This document shows positions 23,925 through 35,363 of a stretch of 64,000 nt of DNA, in pieces. The position numbers and the translations under genes are program-made. This DNA comes from Piliocolobus tephrosceles (Eukaryota; Chordata; Mammalia; Primates; Cercopithecidae): positions 549,748-613,747 of the forward strand of contig NW_022326531.1 in the NCBI RefSeq assembly GCF_002776525.5, in the 5' to 3' direction. A model generated the notes under the pieces. It saw nothing but the letters and a program-made list of their open reading frames with translations. It had not been told where the DNA came from and searched no databases. Numbering within the stretch: position 1 is the stretch's first letter; every line of letters starts with the position of its first letter.

Positions 23925-24210
23925 TCCAAGTCCAACTCTGATTGTGCAACCAACTAACTTATTCAAAGGCATACTGGTTTCCCACTGCCTATTAATTTTG
24001 ACTCCATATTCAAACATTCAAGGCTATGCATAAAATGGCTAAAATCTGCTATCTAAATTGTCTTTCCAGGACCTACGTGTTCATAAAGTATACTTCCTTT
24101 AAACTTTAAACTATTTGATATTTCTTTTTTTACTCCTGCAGTTTCCTCAACACATCGTGTCTTGTTGTGCTGTCACATATTCAGTTCTGACCTACCTTTC
24201 AAGTTGCTCC
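23925..24210 (+). mobile_element. LINE L2 fragment
   Basis: Degraded L2 wording in the right order: 'ccaactctgattgtgcaac', 'ggtttcccactgcctattaa', 'aaacattcaaggctatgc', 'gacctacctttcaagttgc'. An old and heavily diverged copy. Confidence 0.55.
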
Positions 24211-25424
24211 CAGAAAGTCCAGTGTTTATGCTAATACTGGCCATACTGGTGCAGATATACCACTTTTCTCATGAGAGTAGGAATAATCCAAGATATATTG
24301 AAATGATTCTTCTAACAAATAAATTATTTCTCCATTATTTCTTCACTTCTGAAACACAGTTTTCAAAACACAAGGAGATGGCAGCAAAGGGCATCTTGGG
24401 AGAAGTGCTTAATGTTCTAAAATTTAAGAATATATATATATACACACACACACATATATATATATATAATTTATATTGTTCAAGGAAAAGTAGATAGATG
24501 TTTATTTTTTCCTTGCCTTAGTTATGGTTATTAATACTATTTAACCAACCACACAAAAATCCGAGTAGTTTAATGCAATAAGGTTGATTTCCCATACATC
24601 GTATATTCCAATGGGGTCGGGTGACTCTGTTGCGTAGGTGTTCTTCAAAACGTGATTTAGAAACACAGACGCCACTCATCTATGACTTTTTGATCTGAAG
24701 CACATGTATCCAGGGAGGGAAATGTTCCTACAAGAGGAAGAAATAGATAAAACATTGTGTAAAATGATTTTAGATTTCAAGGCTGAATTTGGCTTATGTC
24801 ACTGCAGTTCACATTCCATTATCCAGAAAGTCGTATGGCTTCTAACTGAACTACAAGGGATATTGGAAAATAGGTCTATACTACTTTCCAAGGAAATGAA
24901 AATGGTCTGCCTGCAAACAGTACACTGCATCAACTCTGACAGGGTCCTTAAATTTATTTTCTTCTTAAGTTTATTTTCTTATAGAATCAATATTTTAGAC
25001 CATATCCAAAATATGTTTTTTGGAATAAAGCTCTGCACATTATCTTAATTATAATACCTTCAAAAATTCAAGACTAGCAATTGATGCCTTTGAAAGAACA
25101 TTAGAATTCAAAAATTAAATTTTAATACTCACATTTATACATAAATATAACTGTATGTCCCCAACCAATATCATTGAAATTATTAACTTAAAAAGGAACT
25201 ATATTACAAAGGAAAAGACTACACTTAATGAGAAAGATAAACTAATCATCAAATAGCCACCATGCTAGTATTTCAATGAAGTCAAAAAGAATATTCAAGA
25301 CATCACTTACTTTATGGTAAATACATAGAAAAGGCAATAGAAGTGATGGAATGTAAATACAATGAGGGTGACAGCCCATTTGAAAAAGAGAAGAAAAGAT
25401 CAAACAGCTTTTTGAAAATGCCTC
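24211..25424. other. Unassigned DNA with a TA/CA microsatellite
   Basis: A TA-CA-TA microsatellite lies at 24428-24470. Frames of 111 and 114 codons start at 24162 and 24704 but show no recognisable domain or codon pattern, and I do not call them genes. Confidence 0.45.
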
Positions 25425-26640
25425 CAATGAACTTTTATAAGTTTGTTTTTTGGAGCAGTTTTGGGTTTACTGAAAAATTGAGGGGAAGATACAGAGATGT
25501 CCCATACAACCCTCACTTTTACACATGCATAGTCTCCCTCAGTATTAACATCCCCCAACAGAGTAATACATTTGTTGCAATTGATGAAACTATGTTGACA
25601 TACCATAATTACCTGTAGTTCATCATACATAGGGTTCATTCTCATTGTACATTTTAAGGGTTTGGAAAAATGAATGACATGTATCCACCATTATAGTACC
25701 ATACAGTATATCCTCACTGCCCTGAATATACTCTGTGCTCCCTCTATTCATCTCTCTCCTCATTCACCCAACCACTGGCAACCATCAGTCTTTTTATTGA
25801 CTCCATAGTTTTGCCTTTTCCAAAATGTTATGTATTTGAAATAATACAGTATGTAACATTTTCAGATTGGCTTATTTCACTTGGTAATATGCATTTAAGA
25901 TTCTTTTCATATCTTGATAGCTTATTTATTTTTAGTGCTGAATAATATTCCATTGTCTGGATATACTACAATTTATTCATTCACCTCCTGAAGGAAATCT
26001 GGGTTGCTTCCAAATTTTGGCAAATTATGAATAATGCTGCTATAAACCTGTGTGTACAGATTTTTGAATGGACATAAGCCTCCCACAAAGACCTGTATGC
26101 ATACAGGACCTGTGTTAACTCCTATGGGTAGTTGCCAAGAACTATGATTAATTGGTCGCATGGTAAGAATATTTCTAGTTTTGTAAGAAACTGCTATACT
26201 GTTTTCCAAAGAAACTTACCTTGCTGAATTCCCACCAGCATGAATAAGAGTTCCTGTTGCTCCTAATCCTCATTAGTATATGGCATTGTCTGTATTCTGG
26301 AGTTTAGCTATTCTCACAGGTGTGTAGTGGTGTCTCATTGTGGTTTTAATTTGAATTTCCATTGTTTTTGATGAGGTGGCTGTTAGTATCTAGAACTCAT
26401 TTTTTATTCTGGTTGTTTGCTTCCCTGATGTTGAGTTTCAAGAGCTCTTTGTATTATATACTTTGGATAAAACTGCTTTATTATATATATCTTTTAAATG
26501 TTTTTTCTTATTCTGAGGCTTGTCTTCTCATTCTCTTAACATTGTCTTTTGCAGAACAGAAATTTTTAATTTCAGCAAGGTCCACTTTATCATAATTTCC
26601 ATAAAATCTACTTTATCAAGTATTTTATGCCTTTGACATT
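25425..26640 (-). mobile_element. Old L1M LINE 3' part, antisense
   Basis: Continuous match in style to antisense L1M 3' UTR and ORF2 C-terminus: 'gagcagttttgggtttactg', 'gacatgtatccaccattata', 'gaataatattccattgtctg', 'gcttgtcttctcattctctt', 'tgtcttttgcagaacagaaa'. About 1.2 kb with no intact coding capacity. Confidence 0.88.
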
Positions 26641-26886
26641 TCCTTGCATTAAAAGAAATGTGAATTGGTGATAATTACGCCCTACACAACTAAATCTTCC
26701 TTCAGGTATAAAGGGAAACAGAAAACCTTCAAATAGAACAAAGAAATTGTTTTCTTACTTTTGAACTGATATCTTCATACAATCTTGAACTTTTAGATTG
26801 AAAGGGCATAAAAGTGTGTACTCACCCATTGCTAAACCTTTGTTCTGCTCTCACAATCCTTTTGTCCCTATCTCGGCACATTCTAG
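26641..26886. other. Unassigned DNA
   Basis: About 245 bases between the L1M and the solo LTR. Nothing identified. Confidence 0.45.
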
Positions 26887-27218
26887 AGATTTTGTAAGTT
26901 CCTGTTTTTCTTTCTGAAGAACGGCAAGGTCACAAGACGCGTTTAAGTAAGGTACACCCATGTTGCAAAACAAGCCCTGTAAAACCTGTCCAATATGATT
27001 AACTGCCTTTGTGTAAGACTGCTTTCCCGCCTCGGGTTTGCGAAAACAAGCCCTGCCCCTGCCCTGCAAGCCCCTGATAAACGTCATCAGAATTTCAAAA
27101 TTAACTGAAATACCAGAAATGGCGGGAACCAATCATAATCAGCCAAATCGCCTTGTTCAAATATCGACCAATCATACATCTGATTTGTATAATGACTCTG
27201 TGCCTATTTACCCCAGAC

Positions 27219-27225
27219 TATATAA
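27219..27225 (+). promoter_or_regulatory. TATA box of LTR B
   Basis: TATATAA, 86 bases after a CCAAT box and about 80 bases before the polyadenylation signal, consistent with an LTR U3 core promoter. Confidence 0.6.
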
Positions 27226-27291
27226 CACTGTCCTGAGCCCAGTTGGGGAGCTCTCCCGCCCCGCTCGTTTCACGGGTGTGCGTGAGAGTTC

Positions 27292-27312
27292 CAGGTTCGA
27301 ACCTGTAATAAA
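27292..27312 (+). terminator. 14-bp palindrome plus AATAAA in LTR B
   Basis: 'caggttcgaacctg' (27292-27305) is a perfect palindrome, followed one base later by AATAAA (27307-27312). LTR A has the same arrangement with a shortened palindrome, so it is a family feature of the R region. Confidence 0.65.
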
Positions 27313-27388
27313 GATCCTTGCTGCTTGGCTTTGACTCTGGACTCTGGTGGTCTTCTCCAGGGAATAAACGGTCTGGGCATAACAAGAT

Positions 27389-28029
27389 GACTTACAAGTT
27401 ATACAGAAGTTGTTTAGAAATGGCATGTGATACCATTCCCTCTGAATCTGGTAAGGATCAAAATAGGATTAAAAAAATAACTTTGCAGTCAACATTACAT
27501 ATATACATATATGACAAAAAAGTAATTAAAGATACCCAAGGCATTATTTAAGGGTGGAGAGAGAGGCACGTTTGAGAAAAGATTTTCTAAATATAAACAG
27601 GGTAAAAAGGGAAATTATTTTGTTAAAGAAATGAATTCAATAAATTGATTTTTACTAATGATAATGAATAGGAATGTTCTCTGGAAAGCAAGTTCAAAAG
27701 GCAAACGAGTCCAGGAAATTACAATGCTACTTTTGGACATAATTCTAGCTATATTTTCTAAATGTTTATAGAGAATTTTAAAAAGAACAAAAAGAAATCA
27801 TCTAAACTCAGAGTTACATAATCATGTGACATTTCTTTAAATCTGCTAGTATGAAAATAGGAAAAGAACAAGCAGGTCAAAGGTAGTTCAAAGATATTAT
27901 TTCTCATAGAACATAAATTAAGGAACATAATATATTTTGCATTTACTAAGAGACAAGCAAAGTAAAGCGCTAATACTTTATCTGAAAGTAAATAATATAT
28001 AAGTACAAATGATAGCAATTAATATTTAT
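27389..28029. other. Unassigned AT-rich DNA
   Basis: About 640 bases with no recognised gene or repeat. Confidence 0.45.
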
Positions 28030-29560
28030 AATTCTTTTTTATATTTGAATTACACTTTATTTATTTTTCCATTGGCACTACATGCAATATGGAAAAACAA
28101 ACCCTACCAAACCCCTGCCCCATCTTCTCCTTTTTCTCCCAGGGACAACTATTATTGGCAGTTCTTAGCAGTGCTTTTGAAGATACTCTTCAAGATATTG
28201 GAGACACATATAAGCATATAACATGTATTACATTTATGCACATATATATGTTAATATAGCCAAAAAGAGTTCACTATATACAATATTCTGTACATTGATT
28301 TATTTAATTAGCACTATATTTTGAAATTCATGTATAAATATATGTGCAGTTTATTCTTTTTAACAACTGTTGTAGACATACATATACACAACTATGTACG
28401 ACCGTGTCATATTTAGATATTGTCAAATCTCATCTATTATTTCCAGTAACACAATTGCTATATCAAAGGGTAAGTGAAATATTAATTTTGACAAATATTT
28501 CTAACTGCATTATAGTTGAACTCCAAACATCAGGTTAGACATTGCCTATCTTTCCACTTCCTCTAAGATTTTCACATCTAAATTTGGTTAGTGCCTAACC
28601 AAGCTATGAAAAATGGCATCACATAATTTTAATATAATTTTTAAAATTATGAGTGAGACCAGTTTTATATGTTTGAAACTATTAAAATTGACTTTTAATT
28701 TAATTGTTCATATTCTTTGTGCATTTGTATTGAGCTAATGTATATATGATATGCATTTTTTTTTTTTTTTTTTTGAGAAGGAGTCTCACTCTGTCTCCCA
28801 GGTTGGAGAGCAGTGGCACGATCTCAGCTCATTGCAAGCTCCGCCTCCGGAGTTCATGCCTTTCTCCTGCCTCAACCTCCCGAGTACCTGGGACTGCAGG
28901 CGCCCGCCACTACGCCCGGCTAATTTTTTTTTTTGTATTTTTAGTAGAGACGGGGTTTCCCCGTTTTAGCCAGGATGGTCTCGATTTCCTGACCTTGTGA
29001 TCTACCCGTCTCAGCCTCCCAAAATGCTGGGATTACTGACATGAGCCAGCGGGCCCGGGCACATTTTTCATATTTATCTAACAAGTAGAGAATCTAGCCC
29101 TATTTATGTGATATGAATTGCAAATATTTTCCCACTTCTCTCTTTGTCATTTATGTTTACATATTTTTGTATTCATGCAAGTATTTTAAATTTATTTAAC
29201 CTTAGTTTTACTTTTATGATACCTAAATATTGTGTCATGTTTATTCATTCCAACATTATTAGAAAATCATCCCATTTTTGTGGAACTTTTATAATTTATC
29301 ATTCTTAATTTTAGATCAATTCAGAAATTTGAGGTAGATAAAATAGTAGAAGAGGTCTCAACTTTGCTTTTTTGCACTGATAATCCTGTTCTCCCAACAT
29401 CATTCATTGAATAAATTTTTTCCAGCTGATAAAATCCATTAAGTTCAAGAGTATATTTCTCTCTAGACTTTCTATTCTATCAATCAGTTCACCAATAAAA
29501 CATTTTTAACATATTGTAATTTCAGAATCTATTTTATAATAAACTTTAGTGAGCCCTAGT
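28030..29560 (-). mobile_element. Old L1ME/L1M LINE, antisense, split by an Alu
   Basis: Weak but ordered antisense L1M matches: 'attgctatatcaaagggtaa' before the Alu, then after it 'gcaaatattttcccacttct', 'tattgtgtcatgtttattca', 'caacatcattcattgaataa' and 'actttctattctatcaatca'. Strongly diverged. The Alu at 28757-29060 interrupts it. Confidence 0.6.
28757..29060 (-). mobile_element. Alu element, full length (AluY-like)
   Basis: Antisense Alu with a 20-T head, 'gagaaggagtctcactctgt', 'ctcattgcaagctccgcctc' and an end decayed to 'gagccagcgggcccgggc'. Confidence 0.93.
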
Positions 29561-29732
29561 GAGTTCTCTTCCTTCATTGAAGTTTATTTACTGACTTAAA
29601 TTTTTGTTTCGATGTTTCTGAAACCAAAAATAATTTTTAGTACTTTATTGGATCACAGGAAATTTACGTGGAAATTTAGGAAAAATTAAATTATACAATA
29701 TTTAGCTGTCTTATCCAAAACATGACATGTTG

Positions 29733-29736
<4 letters not shown>
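29561..29736. other. Unassigned AT-rich DNA
   Basis: Short stretch before the TA microsatellite. Nothing identified. Confidence 0.4.
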
Positions 29737-29790
<54 letters not shown>

Positions 29791-29791
29791 A
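29737..29791. repeat. (TA)n microsatellite
   Basis: About 22 TA units followed by TGTATGTATA, adjoining the T-rich end of the next antisense Alu. Confidence 0.95.
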
Positions 29792-30061
29792 TTTTTTTGG
29801 GGGGGGGATGGAGTCTGGCTCCGTCACCCAGGCTGGAGTGCAGTGGCCTGATCTCAGCTCACTGCAAGCTCCGCCTCCCGGGTTTATGCCATTCTCCTGC
29901 CTCAGCCTCCCGAGTAACTGGGACTACAGGCGCCTGCCACCTCGCCCGGCTAGTTTTTTGTATTTTGTAGTAGAGATGGGGTTTCACCGTATTAGCCAGG
30001 ATGGTCTCCATCTCCTGACCTCGTGATCCACCCGTCTCGGCCTCCCAAAGTGCTGGGATTA
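29792..30061 (-). mobile_element. Alu, monkey AluY type, truncated at its 5' end
   Basis: Antisense Alu with a T7-G9 junction, 'cagtggcctgatctcagctc' (monkey-type site) and 'gtgatccacccgtctcggcc'. It stops abruptly at 'gtgctgggatta', so the first 30 or so bases of the Alu are missing. Confidence 0.93.
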
Positions 30062-30091
30062 TGTTGTTATATTTTTTACATAACTTGTGTC

Positions 30092-30561
30092 CCAGTGTAG
30101 CAGGACTAGCAGCAGACAAAACTCCTCCGACACCGAAATAAAGAAGGAAGGGGTTTATATTGCCTGGGGCATGGGCAAGACTTCTGTCTCAAGAGCCCAG
30201 ATCCCTGAGTAAGCAATTCCTGTCCCTTTTAAGGGCTCACAACTCTCAGGGCGTACATGTGAGAGGGTCGAGATTGATTGAGCAAGCAGGGGGTACGTGA
30301 CTTGGGGCTGTGTGCACCGGTAATTAGATTGGAACAAAACAAGATAGGGATTTTCACAGTGCATTTCTATACAATGTCTGTAATCTACAGATAACAGAAC
30401 CAATTAGGTCAGGGGTCGATCTTTAACTACTGGGCCCAGGGTGTGGCACCAGGCTGTATGCCTGTGGATTTCATTTCTGCCTTTTAGTTTTTACTTCTTC
30501 TTTCTTTGGAGGCAGAAACTGGGCATAAGACGATAGGAGGGGTGGTCTCCTCCCTTACCAG
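30092..30561 (-). mobile_element. Solo ERV1-like LTR ('LTR C') with 4-bp target duplication
   Basis: Body 30096-30557 in minus orientation, flanked by exact 'ccag' (30092-30095, 30558-30561). It ends CCTGCTACA in its own sense. Its upstream half aligns with LTR A over about 210 bases, sharing 'ggttaggtcaggggtcgatc'-type text and 'gcctgtggatttcat'. Its promoter-to-end half is different. The polyadenylation site has become AATATAAA in the sense strand ('tttatatt' on plus), so the AATAAA is broken. No coding sequence remains. Confidence 0.85.
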
Positions 30562-30719
30562 GATATCATTTTTCTACGTTTTTCTTTTTTTTTTTAGTTG
30601 AGTCATTGTACCTTTACATGCCAATTGCAGGTAATAATATACAGAATATCTTGCACAATTCCTCCGTTTCCCTGATGGTAAATTGGAAAACTATAGTGTG
30701 ATATGACAACCAGGATATA
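30562..30719. other. Unassigned DNA
   Basis: Short stretch with a T-rich run (30586-30596). Nothing identified. Confidence 0.4.
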
Positions 30720-30989
30720 GATATTGATAAAATCCACTTTTTCAGATTTCTCCAGTTTCAACTGGAGTATGTGTACATATATTAAGTTCTATGCAAGCTT
30801 TTCACCTGAGTCCACTGCTACAGTCAAAATAATGAACAGTTTTAACATTAACATTCCTTCTGCTTTTATCTGTTACCTACCTTGCTCCTGCCACATTTTC
30901 CGTCTCTAATTCACAGTAACCACTAATCTGTCCTCCATTTTTAAAATTCTGTCATATCAAAAATGTTATAAAAATACAGTCATGTTGTA

Positions 30990-33380
30990 CAGGCATATCT
31001 CAGAGACATTGTGGGGTTTGGTTTCAGACACAATAAAGCAGATATCATTATCAACCAAGTCACATGAAATTCTTGATTTCTTAATGCCTATAAAAGTTAT
31101 ATTTATATAACACTGTACTCTATTATATGTGTAATAGCATTATGTCTAAAAAACAATGTATACACCTTAATTAAAAATATTTTATTGCTACATAATGCTA
31201 ACCATTATCTGAGCCTTCAGCAAGTTGTAGTCTCTTCGGTAGTGGAGAGTTTTATCTTTATATTGATGGTTGCTGACTGATCAGGTTGGTGCTTACCGAA
31301 GGTTTGCGTGGCAGTAACAATTTCTTAAGACAGCATTGAAGTTTGCTTTATCAATTGGCGCTTCCTTTCAAGAAAATTTCTCTTTAGCATGTGATTCTGC
31401 CTGCCAGCCTTTTACTCACAGTAGAACTTCTTTCAAAATTGGAGTCAATATTCTCAAACTTTGCCACTGTTTTATCAACTATGTATATATCATTATAAGC
31501 CAGTGTAATGTTCTAAACTGTTTGTTGTCATTTCAAAAATCTTCACAGCACCTTCACCAGGAGTAGATTCCATCTCAAGGAACCACTCACATTGCTCATC
31601 TATAAAAAACAACTCCTCATCTATTCAAGTTTTATTGTGATATTGCAGCAATTCAGTCACATGTTCAACCTCCACTTCCAATTCCACCTCTGTTGCTATT
31701 TCCATGATAGCTGTAGTTGCTTCCTCCACTGAAATCATGAACCACACAAAGTCACCCATGAAAGTTAAAATCAACTTCTTCCAAATTCCTGTTAAATTTG
31801 ATTTGTTAACCTTCTTTCATGGATCATGAATGGTCTTGATGACATCTAATGTGGTAAAACTTGTCCAAAAAATTTTGCCAAGTTCCATCAGAGGAGTCAC
31901 TATTTATGGCAGCTATAGTCATACAAAATGTGTTTCTTAAATAATAACACTTGAAAGTTGAAATTATTCCTTGATTCATGGTCTGAAAAATAGATACTTT
32001 AGCAGGCATGAAAACAATATTATTATTCTTGTACATCATCATCAAAGTTCTTGGGTGACCAGGTACATTGTCAATGAGCAGTAATATTTTAGAAAGAATC
32101 TTTTTTCTGAGCAGTAGGTCTCAACAGTGAGCTTATCATATTCAGTAAACCCATGCTGTAAACAGATGTGCTGTCTTCTAGGCTTTTTTGTTACATTTAT
32201 AGAGCACAGGCAGAGTAGATTTAGCATAATTCTTAAAGGCCTTGGGATTTTCAGAATCATGTATGAGCATTGGCTTTAGCTTAAAGCCATCAACTATGTT
32301 AGCGCTTAACAAGAGATTCAGCTGTGCTTTGAAGCTTTAAAGCCAGGCATTGACTTCTCCTCTCCAGCTATGATAGTCCTGGATGTTATATTCTTCCAAC
32401 AGTAGTCTGTTTCATTTACATGGGAAATCTGTTGTTTAATGTAGCTACCATCATTAATGATCTTGGCTATATCTTCTAAATAAGTTGCTTCAGCTATTCC
32501 ATCAACACTTGCTGTTTCACTTTGGACTTTTATGTTACGGAGATAATTCTTTCCTTAAACCTCATGAACCAACCTCTCGAAGTTACTGCTCTTCTTCTGA
32601 AGCTTCTTCTCCTCTCACAGTCTTTGCAGAATGAAAGAGTGTTAGAGCCTTGCACTTGCATTGTTTTGGCTTAAGGGGATATTGTAGCAGGTTTGATATA
32701 TCTAGACTACCTAATCTTTCATATCAGCAGTAAGGCTGTTTCACTTTCTTATCATACATTTGTTCACTTTTGAATAGCACTTCTAATCTCATTCAAGAAC
32801 ATTTCCTTTGTATTTATATTAACTGTTTAGCACAAAAAGTAGGGCTTTTGGCCTATCTTGGCTGCCAACAAGCTTTCCTCATTAAGTTTAATCATTTCTA
32901 GCTTCTGTTTTCAAGTGAGAGATGTTCAACTCTTCCTTTCATTTGAACACATAGAGGCCATTGTGGTGTTATTAGTTGGTCTAATTATATCATTATTGTG
33001 TCTCAGAGGATAAGAAGGCCTGAGAAAAGGGAAAGAGATGGGAGAACAGCTGATGGGCAGAGGAGTCAGAATGCACACTACATTTATCAGTAAAGTTTGA
33101 CATCTTATATTGGTGTAGTTTATGGAACCACCAAACAATTATAATAGTAACATCAAAGGTCACTAATCACAGATCACTGTAACAGATATAATAATGAAAA
33201 AGTCTGAAATATTGGGAGAATTACCAAACTGTAACATACAGACAGGAAGTGAGCAAATGCAATTGGAAAAAAGGGTACTGATAGACTTATTCAATGCAGG
33301 GTTACCACAAACCGTCAAAATTGTAAAAAGTGCAATATCTGTGAAACACAACTAAGGTGATATTAAATGAAGTATGCCTG
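30990..33380 (-). mobile_element. Tigger1 DNA transposon, nearly complete
   Basis: The element begins 'caggcatatctcagagac' and ends '...agtatgcctg', complementary termini of the Tigger1 type, with the TA target duplication on both sides (30988-30989 and 33381-33382). At 2,391 bp it is almost the full consensus length of about 2.4 kb. It is a cut-and-paste transposon of the pogo branch of Tc1/mariner. It lies inside an L1M whose two halves resume on either side, so the L1M is older. Confidence 0.95.
31240..32961 (-). pseudogene. Tigger1 transposase, decayed
   Basis: On the minus strand a start codon at about 32959-32961 opens a frame reading MASMCSNERKS, which resembles the start of the Tigger1 transposase (CENP-B-like helix-turn-helix domain followed by a DDE domain). 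Frameshifts and stops break it into pieces of about 70 codons, including frames at 32042-32260 and 31824-32045. The DDE motif cannot be verified by eye. It is not expected to be functional. Confidence 0.75.
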
Positions 33381-34210
33381 TAATACATTTGGGGATGTTT
33401 TTTCTTAATTTTTACTTATCATTATTTCCTGGAAATTCACCCATGTTGTTTTGTGTATCAATAATTCGTTCCTTTTTGAGGCTGAGTAGTGTTCCATGAT
33501 ATGCATATGCCACATTTATCCATTGTAGGAAATCTGAGGTAGTTAAACTTTTGATTGTTGCAAGTGAACCTCTTATGAACATTCAGGTACAGACTGTTAT
33601 GTGATCATAAGTTTTCATTTATCTGGGATAAATGCCCAAAACTGAAATTACTGGGTTATGTAGTAGTGCTATGTTTAGTTTAGTTTATTAATAGAAACCA
33701 TGAAACAGTTTTCCAGAGTAGCTACATTACTCTTCATGCCCACTACAAATGTATGAGTGAGCCAGTTTCTCTGTATTCTCACCAGCATTTGGCATTGCCA
33801 CTATTTTATATTTTAGTCATTCCGAAAGGTGTACGTGATGTCTTATTTTGATTTTAATTTGAATTTTCCTAACGGATAATGATATCGAACATCTTTTCAT
33901 GTATTTATTTGGATCTGCATATCTTCTTTGGTGAAACTTCTGCTAATATTTTTGTTCATTTTTGAATTAAATTATGGTTTGTTGTATTTTGAAAATTCTT
34001 TATCTAGCCTAGCTACCAATACTTTGTCCGGTATGAGGCTTGAAAATATTTTCTCTTAGTCTGCATCTTTTCTTTTAGTCTTCTTCACATGGCCTTTCAC
34101 AAAGCAAGCCATTTAAATTTGGAATATGTCTAATTTAATAAATTTAATTGTTATGAATTATGCTTTCGGTTTCAAGTCCAAGGACTTTTTTCTAGACCTC
34201 AGTCCTGAAG

Positions 34211-34289
34211 ATTTTCTCTAAATCTTTATTTAGAAATAACATTTTCTCTAAATCTTTATTTGGGAATAAAATCACAAAGATTTTATTCC
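34211..34289. repeat. 30-bp tandem duplication with an adjoining 11-bp hairpin
   Basis: Two adjacent 30-base units, 34211-34240 and 34241-34270, both beginning 'attttctctaaatctttatt'. They overlap a perfect inverted repeat, 'ggaataaaatc' (34263-34273) against 'gattttattcc' (34279-34289), with a 5-base loop. Confidence 0.9.
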
Positions 34290-34512
34290 TGTTAATTTGA
34301 CAGCTTTATGTTTTACATTTAGTCTGTAATCCCATTTGAGTTAACTTTTCATAAGGTGTGAAATTTAAATTCAGGTCATTTTATTTTATTGTCATTTTCC
34401 CTATTGATGTCCAATTCCTTGAGCACCATTTTTAGAAAGAACATTCTTCCTCCATTGAAATACATTTGCTCCTCTGTCAATAATCAATTGGGCTTATTGG
34501 TGTGGGTCTATT

Positions 34513-34852
34513 TCTGGTTCTATTTTCTTCTTCTTCTTTTTTTTTTTTTTTTTTTTTGAGATGGAGTCTCGCTCTGTTGCCCAGGCTGGAGTGCAATGGT
34601 GTGATCTCGGTTCACTGAAACCTCCACTTCCCAGGTTCAAGCAATTCTCCTGCCTTAGCCTCCCAAGTAGCTGGGACTTCAGGTATGCGCCACCACGCTC
34701 AGCTAATTTTTGTATTTTTAGTAGAGACTAGGTTGCACTATGTTGGCCAGGATGATCTTGATCTCTTGAACTCATGATCCGCCTGCTTGGGCCTCCCAAA
34801 GTGCAGGGATTACAGGTGCGAGCCACTGCGCTGGACTCTGGTTCCATTTTCT
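34513..34852 (-). mobile_element. Alu element, full length, with target duplication
   Basis: Body 34529-34836, antisense, inserted in the L1M. The flanks 'tctggttctattttct' (34513-34528) and 'tctggttccattttct' (34837-34852) match at 15 of 16 positions. Body landmarks are 'gatggagtctcgctctgttg' and 'gtagagactaggttgcac'. AluS-like by eye. Confidence 0.95.
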
Positions 34853-35151
34853 GTTCCATTGATCTATGTGTCTTCTCCCTGGCAATAATCTTGATGACTG
34901 TAGCTATATAGTAAAAGTTAATTTAAGATGTAATAATTTCTTCCATTTTATTCTTCCTTGTCGTGATTGTTTGGTCTATTCTAGGGTCTATGCCCTTTTT
35001 ATATGTGTGTTAGAAGAAGCAGCTCTGTATATTGAAAAGAGACTGCAGGGGTTTACATAGAAATTGCATTAAACCTAAAGACCAATTTGGCGAAAAGGTA
35101 TATCTTTATCATGTCGAATCTTTGAATCCACGAAGATTACATTACTCCATT

Positions 35152-35363
35152 TATTCACGTCTTTGATTTCTTTCATTAGCATCTTGTACTTTTAGTCACA
35201 TAGACCCTGCACAGATTTTGTTGTATCTACTTAAATATTTATTTTTTTGGAACCATATATTCATGTCTTTGATTTCTTTCATCAGCATTTTGTAATTTTA
35301 GTCACTTAGACCCTGCACAGATTTTGTTGTATCTACTTAAATATTTACTTTTTTGGAGCAATT
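35152..35363. repeat. 106-bp tandem duplication within L1M
   Basis: Two adjacent copies (35152-35257 and 35258-35363) share 'ctttgatttctttcat', 'agaccctgcacagattttgt' and 'tgtatctacttaaatattta'. I count about six differences plus a divergent end. The L1M consensus has this text once. Confidence 0.92.

Larger units (their letters stand above)
26887..27388 (+). mobile_element. Solo ERV1-like LTR ('LTR B')
   Basis: Body about 26891-27384, flanked by the 4-bp repeat 'agat' (26887-26890, 27385-27388). It ends in 'gggcataaca', like the CA end of LTR A. The promoter is well preserved: CCAAT at 27129-27133, TATATAA at 27219-27225, then a C/G-rich R region, a 14-bp palindrome and AATAAA at 27307-27312. 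The exact 5' base is uncertain because TG lies two bases inside the inferred edge. A second reading, TGTAAG (26893) to CTTACA (27396), would give 6-bp inverted termini with imperfect flanks. It is far less AT-rich than its surroundings. There are no viral genes. Confidence 0.8.

Noticed and set aside
24162..24497. 111-codon frame as a possible gene
   Set aside because: It overlaps an L2-like patch and a TA/CA microsatellite and shows no domain.
27292..27305. tRNA-like B box in LTR B
   Set aside because: No A box or cloverleaf surrounds it; it fits the LTR R-region palindrome instead.
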